A DNA stretch of 40,851 nt, from NCBI GenBank assembly GCA_035906235.1, contig JAMIFN010000070.1:1-40851 (forward strand), read 5' to 3'. Shown in pieces: positions 1 through 8,781 of this stretch. Numbering within the stretch: position 1 is the first letter of the stretch; each line of letters opens with the position of its first letter. This DNA is from JAMIFN01 sp035906235 (GTDB lineage Bacteria > Pseudomonadota > Gammaproteobacteria > Burkholderiales > Burkholderiaceae_C). The position numbers and the translations under genes are program-made. Below the pieces are notes generated by a model that had not been told where the DNA came from, ran no database searches, and worked only from the letters and a program-made list of their open reading frames with translations.

Positions 1-1
1 C

Positions 2-232
2 GCAGAGCCGCTGAAGTTTGATATGAGTGATTTGTCCTTGGATTTGGGTGCTCCGGATATGGCAGCCAGTGCAGATGCTCAGGATCCTTGGAGGACGAAG
101 TTGGATCTGGCGCACGAATTCGCCGGTTTGGGCGATAACGATGGTGCCCGTGCTTATGCCGAAGATGTAGCGGCCAATGCCCCTGACGATGTGGCGCAGC
201 AAGCGCGCATCTTCATCGCGTCTTTGGTGTAA
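2..232 (+). CDS. fimV: FimV C-terminal end (partial, 5' end outside window)
   Basis: The reading frame is open from the first full codon at position 2 to a TAA at 230-232, so the gene starts upstream of the window. The visible 76 residues end in a helical segment, KLDLAHEFAGLGDNDGARAY followed by an Asp/Ala-rich stretch, which matches the conserved C-terminal TPR-like motif of FimV/TspA-type proteins (KLDLA-Y-MGD--GAR). FimV is a peptidoglycan-associated inner-membrane protein that helps assemble type IV pili and polar machinery. The low-complexity DLSLDLG stretch before the motif fits the acidic cytoplasmic linker of the family. It is followed 9 nt later by truA, a pairing common in Burkholderiales. 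The family call rests on a short C-terminal piece only. Confidence 0.75.
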   Translation, partial: AEPLKFDMSDLSLDLGAPDMAASADAQDPWRTKLDLAHEFAGLGDNDGARAYAEDVAANAPDDVAQQARIFIASLV

Positions 233-241
233 TCGCCAGAG

Positions 242-1069
242 GTGAATGACGCCCCTGCATGGCAACGCATAGCTCTGGGCCTGAGCTACCGTGGTGAAAA
301 CTACCACGGTTGGCAAAGCCAGCTAGACGGCCTAACGGTGCAAGACAAGCTAGAAAGCGCCCTCGGGCGCTTTTCTGCGCTTGAAGGTGGCGCACGCGTG
401 CCCGTGCACTGCGCGGGGCGCACCGATACCGGCGTACACGCCTTGCAGCAGGTCGTGCATTTCGATACGCCCCTGCAGCGCGATATGGCTTCATGGGTGC
501 GTGGGGTCAATCGCTATCTGCCCAGCGATATAGCCGTGCGCTGGGCGCAGGCCATGCCTAGCCATTTTCATTGCCGTTCGGCGGCGCTGAGCCGTCGCTA
601 TGTGTATTTGCTGCTCGATTCACCCGTGCGCCCGTCGCTGGGCGCAGATCGGGTTGGTTGGTCGCATCGCCCTTTAGACGCAGCGGCCATGCAGCAGGCG
701 GCAGATCTGCTGCTGGGCGAACACGATTTCACCAGTTTTCGCGCAGCGGCTTGCCAGGCGCTTAGCCCCGTTAAAAACCTGCAGCGCTTGCACATCAGCC
801 GCCAAGGCAGTTTGGTTTTGTGCGAGTTTGAAGCCAGCGCTTTTTTGCACCATATGGTGCGCAACATCATGGGCTGCTTGGTGGCGGTGGGTCAGGGCAA
901 ATACCCGCCGCAGTGGCTGGCAGAGGTTTTGGCCGCGCGTTCGCGCAAGGCGGCAGCGCCTACTTTTTCAGCCGCAGGTTTGTATTTTTTAGGCGGGCGT
1001 TATGCGCCTGAATGGGGGCTGCCCGATTTGAATCTAGACCAGGCCTTGCCTGCTGTGCTCTTGAGCTAA
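242..1069 (+). CDS. truA: tRNA pseudouridine(38-40) synthase TruA
   Basis: A 275-residue protein, normal for TruA (about 260-280). It isomerises U38, U39 and U40 in tRNA anticodon stems. The catalytic motif CAGRTDTGVHALQQ is at residues 58-71, with the catalytic Asp at about 62, and the N-terminal YRGENYHGWQ is the typical first strand of the fold. The C-terminal half has FLHHMVRNIMGCL, another conserved block. The start is a GTG at 242, nine bases after the fimV stop, which suggests translational coupling. In many Burkholderiales trpF-trpB follow truA; here the next gene is convergent lpxB across a repeat-filled gap, so the neighbourhood is rearranged. Confidence 0.95.
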   Translation: MNDAPAWQRIALGLSYRGENYHGWQSQLDGLTVQDKLESALGRFSALEGGARVPVHCAGRTDTGVHALQQVVHFDTPLQRDMASWVRGVNRYLPSDIAVRWAQAMPSHFHCRSAALSRRYVYLLLDSPVRPSLGADRVGWSHRPLDAAAMQQAADLLLGEHDFTSFRAAACQALSPVKNLQRLHISRQGSLVLCEFEASAFLHHMVRNIMGCLVAVGQGKYPPQWLAEVLAARSRKAAAPTFSAAGLYFLGGRYAPEWGLPDLNLDQALPAVLLS

Positions 1070-1107
1070 CTTGAACCTTGATTTTCAAGGTGTTTTTGGC
1101 CTTTTAG

Positions 1108-1142
1108 GCCGTAAAACCTGCCTGAGCAGCTCTCGTTTTTGA
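1108..1142 (-). repeat. Dispersed repeat copy 1 (core CTGCCTGAGCAGCTC)
   Basis: Lies 39 bp after the truA stop. It matches other copies at 1431, 5721, 25632 and 28465 in the same orientation: GGCCGTAAAACCTGCCTGAG then CAGCTC and a T-rich end. Most copies in this window fall between genes. Function unknown. Confidence 0.8.
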
Positions 1143-1194
1143 TGCAAGGAAAATTCTGAGATGGCGGGTCAAGCCCGCCATGACGCGAAGGCTC

Positions 1195-1405
1195 GTCATT
1201 CTGGCGAAAGCCAGAATCTCGGTATTCGTCATGCCAGCGGAAGCTGGCATCCACCCCGCTGATGCCTAGGTTTTTCAGTTTGACCTTGGGTGTTCGACTG
1301 ATGGATTCCCGCCCCTGCCTTCGCAGGGGCAGGCTCTTCGCGGGAATGACGAGGTAGTGGGGTGTGCTTGCTTGGGCTTCGTCATTCCCGTGCAAACGGG
1401 AATCC
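1195..1405. repeat. Cluster of ATTCCCGC-type inverted repeats
   Basis: Four short hairpin-forming units sit in the 409-bp gap between truA and lpxB. They are ATTCTGGC/GCCAGAAT (about 1199-1220), ATGCCAGC/GCTGGCAT (about 1229-1250), a larger ATTCCCGC...GCGGGAAT unit with an inner CCCCTGCC/GGCAGGGG-like hairpin (about 1302-1348), and ATTCCCGT/ACGGGAAT (about 1383-1404). Each is flanked by TCGTC or its complement. Long reading frames across this stretch are artefacts of the repeats. I see no gene here. Confidence 0.8.
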
Positions 1406-1430
1406 ATTCATTTTTAAGTACCAAATCTGC

Positions 1431-1474
1431 GTTTTATGCCGCAAAACCTGCCTGAGTAGCTTCTTTTTTAATAG
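1431..1474 (-). repeat. Dispersed repeat copy 2
   Basis: GCAAAACCTGCCTGAGTAGC with a T-rich end, just downstream of the lpxB stop. It is a one-base variant of the common core (GAGTAGC for GAGCAGC) and lies in the same truA-lpxB gap as copy 1. Confidence 0.75.
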
Positions 1475-1478
1475 TGTT

Positions 1479-2642
1479 TTATGGGGCTAAAAGCTGCCTT
1501 AAAACGCCTTGTATGCGCTCGGCAGACGGTTGCAGCAGGCTTTCATGGAGTTGGCTGAAACGCTGGGCGATGTCAGCTTGCAAGGCGGGGCTTTGCAATT
1601 GTTCGAGCGCGGCATCGGCCAAGGCGCGGGGCGTCAGGGCGTCTTGCAGCAATTCAGGCACGACAAAATCTTGGCACAAGATATTGGGCAGCCCCACCCA
1701 GGGCTGCAGGCGTTTGCGCCTGATGATTTGCCAATTGAGCCAATTCATGCGGTAGGCAATGACATGGGGGCGTTTGAAAAGGGCGGCTTCCAGTGTGGCG
1801 GTGCCGCTGGCCACCAGCGCGGTGTCGCAAGCAGCCAGCGCTTCGTGCGAGCGCCCTGCGATCAGCGTCAGCGCCTCGCCTAAACCTGCCTTGGCAGCTA
1901 AAGCTGAAACCAGTGGCAGCTGCGCAGGCACGCAGGGGCAGACAAAGTGCAGTGCCGGCATGGCTAGGCGCATCAGCTTGGCAGCGGCAAAAAAATCATC
2001 TGTAAGGTGCGTGATTTCGCTTTTACGGCTGCCAGGCAGCAATGCCACGATGGGGGCATCTGCTGGCAAATTCAGGGCAGCGCGCGCGGCGCTGCGATCG
2101 GGCTGCAGCGGAATATGCGCAGCAAAGGGGTGGCCGACAAAGGTGGCGGGGATGCCAGCTTGCTCGTACAAGGCGGGTTCAAAGGGGAAAAGGCAGAGCA
2201 CATGGTCGGCAGCGGCGCGGATTTTTGCTATGCGCTCTGGCCGCCAAGCCCAGATGGAGGGGCTGACAAAGTGCACGGTTGTGATGCCCTGGGCTTTGAG
2301 CTGGGTTTCTAGACCCAGGTTGAAGTCGGGCGCGTCTATGCCAATAAACACATCGGGGCGGTGCGCGGGCTGCAGCAGTTTTTCGGCAAAGGTTTTGCGC
2401 AAAGCCATGATGCGGCGGTAATTGCGCAGGGCATCGACATAGCCAAACACGGCCAAATCTTCATACGGCCACCAGGCCTCAAAGCCCGTAGCCGCCATTT
2501 TTGCGCCGCCTATGCCGTAGCTGCGCAGATCGGGCCAATCTTGCTGCGCCGCTTGCAAAAACAACTGCCCGAGAAAATCGCCCGAGGCCTCGCCCGCAGC
2601 CAAGGCGAGCTTGATGCCCTGGGTGTTTAAGCTTGCAGCCAT
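1479..2642 (-). CDS. lpxB: Lipid-A-disaccharide synthase LpxB
   Basis: A 387-residue glycosyltransferase that joins UDP-2,3-diacylglucosamine and lipid X into the lipid A disaccharide at the inner membrane. Family blocks are visible in order: AGEASGD (residues 16-22), FIGIDAPDFN (99-108), SPSIWAWR (127-134), FVGHPF (168-173) and LLPGSRKSEI (201-210). Length matches E. coli LpxB (382). The ATG at 2640-2642 lies inside the end of dxs, a 16-bp overlap in another frame, so translation is probably coupled. LpxB is more usually found with lpxA/lpxD/fabZ; here it is the last gene of the xseB-ispA-dxs string. No T-run terminator is evident after it; repeat copy 2 follows. Confidence 0.95.
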   Translation of the reverse strand: MAASLNTQGIKLALAAGEASGDFLGQLFLQAAQQDWPDLRSYGIGGAKMAATGFEAWWPYEDLAVFGYVDALRNYRRIMALRKTFAEKLLQPAHRPDVFIGIDAPDFNLGLETQLKAQGITTVHFVSPSIWAWRPERIAKIRAAADHVLCLFPFEPALYEQAGIPATFVGHPFAAHIPLQPDRSAARAALNLPADAPIVALLPGSRKSEITHLTDDFFAAAKLMRLAMPALHFVCPCVPAQLPLVSALAAKAGLGEALTLIAGRSHEALAACDTALVASGTATLEAALFKRPHVIAYRMNWLNWQIIRRKRLQPWVGLPNILCQDFVVPELLQDALTPRALADAALEQLQSPALQADIAQRFSQLHESLLQPSAERIQGVLRQLLAP

Positions 2643-4492
2643 GTGCGGATAGAGGCTTCGATGCCTGCGGCATCCAAGCCCTGCAGCGCCATCAGCTTGG
2701 CGGGGTCGCCTTGCTCAATAAAGACATCGGGCAGGCCGAGATTGAGCACAGGTTTGGGCAGGCGTAGCTCTTGCAGGGCTTCGAGCACGGCAGAGCCTGC
2801 GCCACCCATGCGGCAGCTGTCTTCTAGCGTGACCAGCTGCGCGTGGCTGCTGGCGATTTGTGCCAGCAATGCGGTATCCAGCGGTTTGGCCCAGCGCATA
2901 TTCACCACGGTGGCATCCAATTTCTCCGCCACTTCGAGTGCGGGGTAGAGCAGGGGGCCAAAGGCGAGAATGGCCAGCCCCGATTGCCCCTGGCGGCGAA
3001 TTTCGCCTTTGCCAAAGGGCAGGGTGCTTAAATCTTCGCCCGCAGCTTTGCCTATGCCCGCGCCGCGCGGGTAGCGCACGGCGGCAATATGGTCTTGCGC
3101 AAAAGCGGTGCTGAGCATTTGCCGACATTCGGCTTCATCGGCCGGGCAGGCGATTGAGGTATTGGGGATGCAGCGCAAAAAGGCGATGTCGTAAGCGCCA
3201 GCGTGCGTGGCACCATCAGCCCCCACTAAACCTGCGCGGTCTAGCGCCAGCACCATGGGCAGCTTTTGAATGGCCGCGTCGTGGATGACTTGGTCGTAGG
3301 CGCGCTGCAAAAAGGTGGAATAAATCGCCACCACGGGTTTGAGGCCTTCGCAGGCCAGGCCGGCGGCAAAGGTCAGGGCGTGTTGCTCGGCAATGCCGAC
3401 ATCGTAGTAACGATCGGGAAAACGCTTTTCAAACTCGACCAGCCCCGATCCTTCGCGCATGGCGGGGGTGATGCCGACCAGCTTGCCATCTTGCGCGGCC
3501 ATATCGCAAATCCAGTTACCAAAGATTTGCGTGTAAGTGGGCTTGGCAGGGGCGCTGGATTTGATGATGCCGACTTTGGGGTCGAATTTGCCCGGCCCGT
3601 GGTAGCTAACGGGGTCTTGCTCGGCTAATTCATAGCCTTGGCCTTTTTTGGTGACGATGTGCAAAAACTGTGGCCCCGCGCCCGATTCGAGCAGGGTTTT
3701 GAGGTTTTCGAGCTGTGGCAACAGGGCGTCTAAATCGTGGCCGTCGATAGGACCGGTGTAGTTAAAACCAAATTTTTCAAACAAAGTGGCAGGCACGACC
3801 ATGCCCTTGGCTTGTTCTTCAAAACGCTTGGCTAAGGCAAACAGGGGCGGCGCTTTTTTCAGCATGTTTTTGCCGGCATTGCGCGCCTTGGCGTAAAAAC
3901 GCCCGCTCATCAAATGCGCCAAATAGTGGTTCAGCGCGCCCACGGGGGGGCTGATGCTCATGTCGTTGTCGTTCAAGATGACCAAAAGCGGCAGGCCAGC
4001 CTCGACGCCGCCATTGTTTAGCGCCTCAAACGCCATACCCGCCGTCATGGCGCCGTCGCCAATGATGGCGATGCTGTGGCGTTTTTCGCCCAAGGTGCGC
4101 GCGCCCACAGCCATGCCTAAAGCTGCAGAGATGGAGGTGGAAGAATGGCCTACGCCAAAGGTGTCGTATGCGCTTTCAGCGCGGCGCGGAAAGCCCGAGA
4201 TGCCGTCCAACTGGCGCAGCGTCGGCATGCGCTCGCGCCGCCCCGTCAAAATTTTGTGCGGGTAAGTTTGGTGCCCCACATCCCATACCAGGCGATCTTG
4301 CGGCGTGTTGAACACATAGTGCAGGGCAATGGTGAGTTCCACCGTGCCCAGATTGGAGGAGAGGTGACCGCCCGTTTGCGCCACCGATTGCAGCACGAAA
4401 TCGCGCAGCTCGGTCGCTAGTTGGGGGAGCTGCTCTTTGCGCAGTTGGCGCAAATCGGCAGGGGTGTTGATGGTGGGGAGAAGGTCGCTCAT
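2627..4492 (-). CDS. dxs: 1-deoxy-D-xylulose-5-phosphate synthase Dxs
   Basis: A 621-residue thiamine-diphosphate enzyme that condenses pyruvate and glyceraldehyde-3-phosphate, the first step of the MEP isoprenoid pathway; E. coli Dxs has 620 residues. GGHLSSNLG (41-49) carries the conserved His, and the ThDP/metal motif starts at IIGDGAMTAG (143-152). The DRAGLVGADGATHAG block of the middle domain and the YPRG motif follow. The frame stays open 168 bases further upstream, but that stretch overlaps ispA and encodes a non-conserved Pro/Arg-rich sequence. The ATG at 4490-4492 (MSDLLPTINTP) gives the standard family N-terminus. It lies 46 bp after ispA and overlaps lpxB by 16 bp. Confidence 0.96.
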   Translation of the reverse strand: MSDLLPTINTPADLRQLRKEQLPQLATELRDFVLQSVAQTGGHLSSNLGTVELTIALHYVFNTPQDRLVWDVGHQTYPHKILTGRRERMPTLRQLDGISGFPRRAESAYDTFGVGHSSTSISAALGMAVGARTLGEKRHSIAIIGDGAMTAGMAFEALNNGGVEAGLPLLVILNDNDMSISPPVGALNHYLAHLMSGRFYAKARNAGKNMLKKAPPLFALAKRFEEQAKGMVVPATLFEKFGFNYTGPIDGHDLDALLPQLENLKTLLESGAGPQFLHIVTKKGQGYELAEQDPVSYHGPGKFDPKVGIIKSSAPAKPTYTQIFGNWICDMAAQDGKLVGITPAMREGSGLVEFEKRFPDRYYDVGIAEQHALTFAAGLACEGLKPVVAIYSTFLQRAYDQVIHDAAIQKLPMVLALDRAGLVGADGATHAGAYDIAFLRCIPNTSIACPADEAECRQMLSTAFAQDHIAAVRYPRGAGIGKAAGEDLSTLPFGKGEIRRQGQSGLAILAFGPLLYPALEVAEKLDATVVNMRWAKPLDTALLAQIASSHAQLVTLEDSCRMGGAGSAVLEALQELRLPKPVLNLGLPDVFIEQGDPAKLMALQGLDAAGIEASIRTWLQA

Positions 4493-4538
4493 GTCGGCGG
4501 CAATTGTAGGGGCTGGGTGAGACTGGGGCAGGCTGGGT

Positions 4539-5423
4539 TTAGTGCCCACGGCGCACCACGCCATCGAGCAAGGCCGCCAGATGGCTGCCGCCCAGATTGG
4601 CCGCTTGCAAAGCCTGGCTGGCCTGGGCGTGCAGCTGCTCGGCATAGGCGCGGGCGGCATCTAGCCCCAGCAGCGCTACATAAGTGGGTTTGTCGTTGTC
4701 GGCGTCTTTGCCGGCGGTTTTGCCCAAGGTGCCGCTGTCGGCCGTGCAATCGAGCACATCGTCCACCACCTGAAACGCTAAACCCAAATGGCGGGCGTAG
4801 CTTTGCAATTGTGTTTGTGTTTCGGTTGCAACGCCCTCGGCGCAGGCTGCGCCCATCATCACGGCGGCTTCCAGCAGGGCGCCTGTTTTTAGGCGGTGCA
4901 TATTTTCGAGTTCGGCCTGCGTGAGTGCTTTGCCGACGCTGAGCAAATCGATGGCTTGGCCACCGCACATGCCTGTTTGCCCAGATGCTTTTGCCAGCAG
5001 GCGGCAGAGCGCAGCTTGCAGGGCGGGTGGCACCTCGTCTGCATTGGGGGTAAGCACTTCAAAGGCGCGCGCTTGCAAGGTGTCGCCCGCTAGCAGGGCA
5101 ATGGCCTCGTTCCAGGCGATATGCACGGTGGGCTTGCCACGGCGCAGGCTGTCGTTGTCCATGCAGGGCATGTCGTCGTGCACCAGCGAGTAGGCGTGAA
5201 TCATTTCTAGCGCGCAAGCCGCACGCAGGGCCGCTTGGCGCTGGCCGCTCAAAGCCTCGGCCGTGGCTAGGCAGAGCAGGGCGCGGATGCGTTTGCCCCC
5301 GCCCAAGGTGGCGTAGCGCATGGCCTCACCCAAGGTGGCAGAGGCATCTAGGGTCAAAAAGCCATCAAGCGCGGCTTCAATTTGCGCCAGCGCGGTTTGT
5401 TGCCAGTCTGAAAATGCAGTCAT
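4539..5423 (-). CDS. ispA: Farnesyl diphosphate synthase IspA
   Basis: A 294-residue short-chain all-trans prenyl diphosphate synthase that extends DMAPP/GPP with IPP to farnesyl diphosphate, precursor of quinones and undecaprenyl phosphate. The first Asp-rich motif is DDMPCMDND (83-91), with five residues from the first to the last core Asp as in bacterial FPP synthases. The second is DDVLD (221-225). GGGKRIRALL (41-50) is the conserved IPP-binding stretch. It begins 6 bp after the xseB stop and precedes dxs, the common xseB-ispA-dxs order. A cyanobacterial-type or GGPP synthase is less likely given the DDxxxxD spacing and context. Confidence 0.95.
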   Translation of the reverse strand: MTAFSDWQQTALAQIEAALDGFLTLDASATLGEAMRYATLGGGKRIRALLCLATAEALSGQRQAALRAACALEMIHAYSLVHDDMPCMDNDSLRRGKPTVHIAWNEAIALLAGDTLQARAFEVLTPNADEVPPALQAALCRLLAKASGQTGMCGGQAIDLLSVGKALTQAELENMHRLKTGALLEAAVMMGAACAEGVATETQTQLQSYARHLGLAFQVVDDVLDCTADSGTLGKTAGKDADNDKPTYVALLGLDAARAYAEQLHAQASQALQAANLGGSHLAALLDGVVRRGH

Positions 5424-5429
5424 GGGTGC

Positions 5430-5714
5430 TTAAAAATGGATGTCGTCATCAAGATCGTCAAAACCGCCAGCGGCCAGCTGAGATGCAGACGGGGTGGCGG
5501 GCGCTTTGCCGCTGCTGTCGATGAGCTGGATTTGCTGCTCTAGGGCGCTCAATTTGCTGCGGCAATGTGCCAGCAGTTCTTGGCAGCGCTGATAGGCCGC
5601 GAGCAAAGCATCCAGCGGAATGCTTTGCGCCTCAATCTGCCCCAGCAGCTCTTGGAGCTCGCTTTGGGCTTGCTCATAGCTGAGGGTGTTGATGTCTTTG
5701 TTTTTTTTGGTCAT
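5430..5714 (-). CDS. xseB: Exodeoxyribonuclease VII small subunit XseB
   Basis: A 94-residue small subunit of exonuclease VII, which with XseA degrades single-stranded DNA into acid-soluble oligonucleotides. The conserved core LSYEQAQSELQELLGQIE followed by an L-ALAAYQRCQELLAHCR-type helix is present at residues 11-60, the classic small-subunit coiled coil. The protein ends in an Asp-rich tail (DDLDDDIHF). It is the promoter-proximal gene of the ispA-dxs-lpxB string and lies 56 bp downstream of argH; repeat copy 3 fills that gap. xseA is not in the window. Confidence 0.92.
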   Translation of the reverse strand: MTKKNKDINTLSYEQAQSELQELLGQIEAQSIPLDALLAAYQRCQELLAHCRSKLSALEQQIQLIDSSGKAPATPSASQLAAGGFDDLDDDIHF

Positions 5715-5720
5715 TTTGCT

Positions 5721-5764
5721 GTTTTAAGCCGTAAAACCTGCCTGAGAAGCTATTTAAATGATAG
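5721..5764 (-). repeat. Dispersed repeat copy 3
   Basis: GCCGTAAAACCTGCCTGAGA then AGCTATTTAAATGATAG, filling the argH-xseB gap. It preserves the outer TGATAG end that is also seen in the copies at 10605 and 40216, which helps define the full element. Confidence 0.75.
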
Positions 5765-5770
5765 TGTCAA

Positions 5771-7231
<1,461 letters not shown>

Positions 7232-7312
7232 GGACAGAATCTGGGTTTGAAGTGGCTACGCAGCTGCGTGGCAGGCCGCCCTGCGGGGATTTTTGCGGCA
7301 CACTTGGCGTTT

Positions 7313-8356
7313 ATGAATAAAGCGCAAATTCTAAACCCGCACTCCGTCTTGGCGCAGGCCCTGGAGCCAGCACCTCGTCCTGAGCGCATCTTTGATACCT
7401 GCAAAGTGGGCATTGTGCTGCGCGCGGTCTTGGGGCTGGAGGCTGTTGCCGGTTCGCTGATGCTTTTTGGTGCGCAAGATTTTTGGTCTTGGTTTTTTGA
7501 TGTCTCCAGCCTGACGGTGGGCATGATGCCTGCCGCTTTATTGTGGCTGCTGACGGTGTGTGCCATGAAAAACCGCCTAGAACACGCCAGCCGTTTCAAA
7601 CAATTGCTGTTTTTGTTGGTGATGGGCGGGCTGTGCGGTTTTTATGCGGGGGTGATTTGGGGCGTGCTGCAGGGTTTGCAGGCGCTGCAGCTGCTCGCTT
7701 GCGTGCTCTTGGGTATGCAAGCGGCGCTAGGCATGATGGTGTATTTGATTTGGCGCGCAGCGGCCAAGCAGCCCGCAGCGACCAGCGCCCAATTGGTTGA
7801 ATTGCAGGCGCGCATTCGCCCGCATTTTTTGTTTAACACCTTGAACAGCGCCATTGCGCTGATTCGGAGCGAGCCGCGCAAGGCCGAGCGCGTGCTGGAG
7901 GATTTAAGTGAATTGTTTCGCGCGGCCTTGGCCGAGCGCGATGCCACGGTGACTTTGGGGCAAGAAATTGCCTTAGCACAGCATTATTTAGCCATAGAAC
8001 AAGTGCGTTTTGGCCAGCGCCTGCGCGTGCATTGGCAGCTAGACCCTAGCCTAGAGCAAGTGCCGCTGCCCTTATTGATTTTGCAGCCCTTGGTGGAAAA
8101 CGCCGTCAAACACGGGGTAGAGCCGAGTAGCGCTGGCGCCGACATCACCGTACTGACGCAAAGGCGCGGGCAAAAAGTGCATATCCGCGTGAGCAACACC
8201 CTGCCAGAGGAGGCCAGCAAAAAAGGGCACGGCATGGCGCTGCGCAATGTGCGTGACCGTTTATTGCTGTTGCACGATGTTGAGTGCGACTTTCGGGCGG
8301 GCATTAAAAGCGGGCAATACCAGGTGCGCATTGAAGTGCCCTTGCACCAGTTTTAA
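7313..8356 (+). CDS. LytS/AlgZ-family sensor histidine kinase
   Basis: A membrane sensor kinase of the His_kinase/LytS type (347 residues from the ATG at 7313; a TTG at 7247 would add 22). Four hydrophobic segments in the first about 150 residues are probable membrane helices. They are followed by the family phosphoacceptor block RIRPHFLFNTLNSAIALIR (His at about residue 171) and an N-box LVENAVKHGVE with a GHGMALRNVRDRL ATP-lid region. In AlgZ/FimS relatives this kinase pairs with a LytTR-domain regulator (AlgR) encoded immediately downstream, often followed by hemC. Here no regulator follows; a non-coding region and rhlE do. The kinase looks intact and may act on a regulator encoded elsewhere. 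Confidence 0.85.
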   Translation: MNKAQILNPHSVLAQALEPAPRPERIFDTCKVGIVLRAVLGLEAVAGSLMLFGAQDFWSWFFDVSSLTVGMMPAALLWLLTVCAMKNRLEHASRFKQLLFLLVMGGLCGFYAGVIWGVLQGLQALQLLACVLLGMQAALGMMVYLIWRAAAKQPAATSAQLVELQARIRPHFLFNTLNSAIALIRSEPRKAERVLEDLSELFRAALAERDATVTLGQEIALAQHYLAIEQVRFGQRLRVHWQLDPSLEQVPLPLLILQPLVENAVKHGVEPSSAGADITVLTQRRGQKVHIRVSNTLPEEASKKGHGMALRNVRDRLLLLHDVECDFRAGIKSGQYQVRIEVPLHQF

Positions 8357-8416
8357 GGAAGCGTTGCAAAACCTTTTTTGGATGCCAGCGCCGAAAGGGG
8401 GCGTTGCAGCGCTTCC
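8357..8416. terminator. Inverted repeat directly after the kinase stop codon
   Basis: GGAAGCGTTGCAA (8357-8369) pairs with TTGCAGCGCTTCC (8404-8416) with a single mismatch, across 34 bp. The left arm starts on the base after the TAA. There is no T-run, so it may be a factor-dependent terminator, an mRNA-stabilising hairpin, or the two ends of a small vanished element. Confidence 0.4.
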
Positions 8417-8486
8417 CTAAGGCCGCCATTTCAGGCAGAGTTGCGGCTATACCCTAAAAAATACTAGGGTTTTTACGAATCTGTGC

Positions 8487-8781
8487 GATAATCAGCGGCT
8501 CTTGCGCAAATGCCTACTTCTGGAGATGAGGGCGGTGCACAAGATATTCTCATCACCCTCACGCTAGTTTGCCCCTTGCGCTGCGCGCTTGACGCGTTTC
8601 GTTTTTTGAGCGTCAGATTTTCTGACCTTTGATTTGCAAACTGTAATCGCTGCTTTTGCGCGCCATTTTTTCTTGGCGCGTGTTGTGCGCTTCTTGGTTT
8701 GAAGGTGATTTTTTCAACCTTCTAAATAAGGCCAAAAGCGCACCCTTCTATTCGTACAGAAGGGCGGGTGCGTGCGCATTC
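8487..8781 (+). promoter_or_regulatory. Candidate promoter and structured 5' leader of the rhlE-type gene
   Basis: The 425 bases between the kinase and the helicase hold no convincing gene. A GATAAT at 8487-8492 could be a -10 box, though no good -35 is visible. It would give a leader of about 280 nt with several stems: GATGAG/CTCATC (8525/8549); TGACGC/GCGTCA (8590/8610), which shares bases with GTCAGA/TCTGAC (8612/8621); CGCGCCA/TGGCGCG (8659/8674); GAAGGT/ACCTTC (8701/8717); and CCCTTCT/AGAAGGG (8743/8758) just before the start codon. The second and third stems are mutually exclusive. Cold-shock and DEAD-box helicase mRNAs often have long regulated leaders; regulation here is inference. 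Confidence 0.45.

Noticed and set aside
1066..1407. A 113-residue minus-strand frame beginning MDSRLHGNDE
   Set aside because: It is generated by the ATTCCCGC/ATGCCAGC palindromes; the MDSRLHGND pattern recurs wherever those repeats occur and has no ribosome site.
8526..8567. A 13-codon leader peptide (ATGAGGGCGGTG...) in the rhlE leader
   Set aside because: Possible but the GGAG touches the ATG with no spacing and the peptide has no recognisable regulatory codon run.
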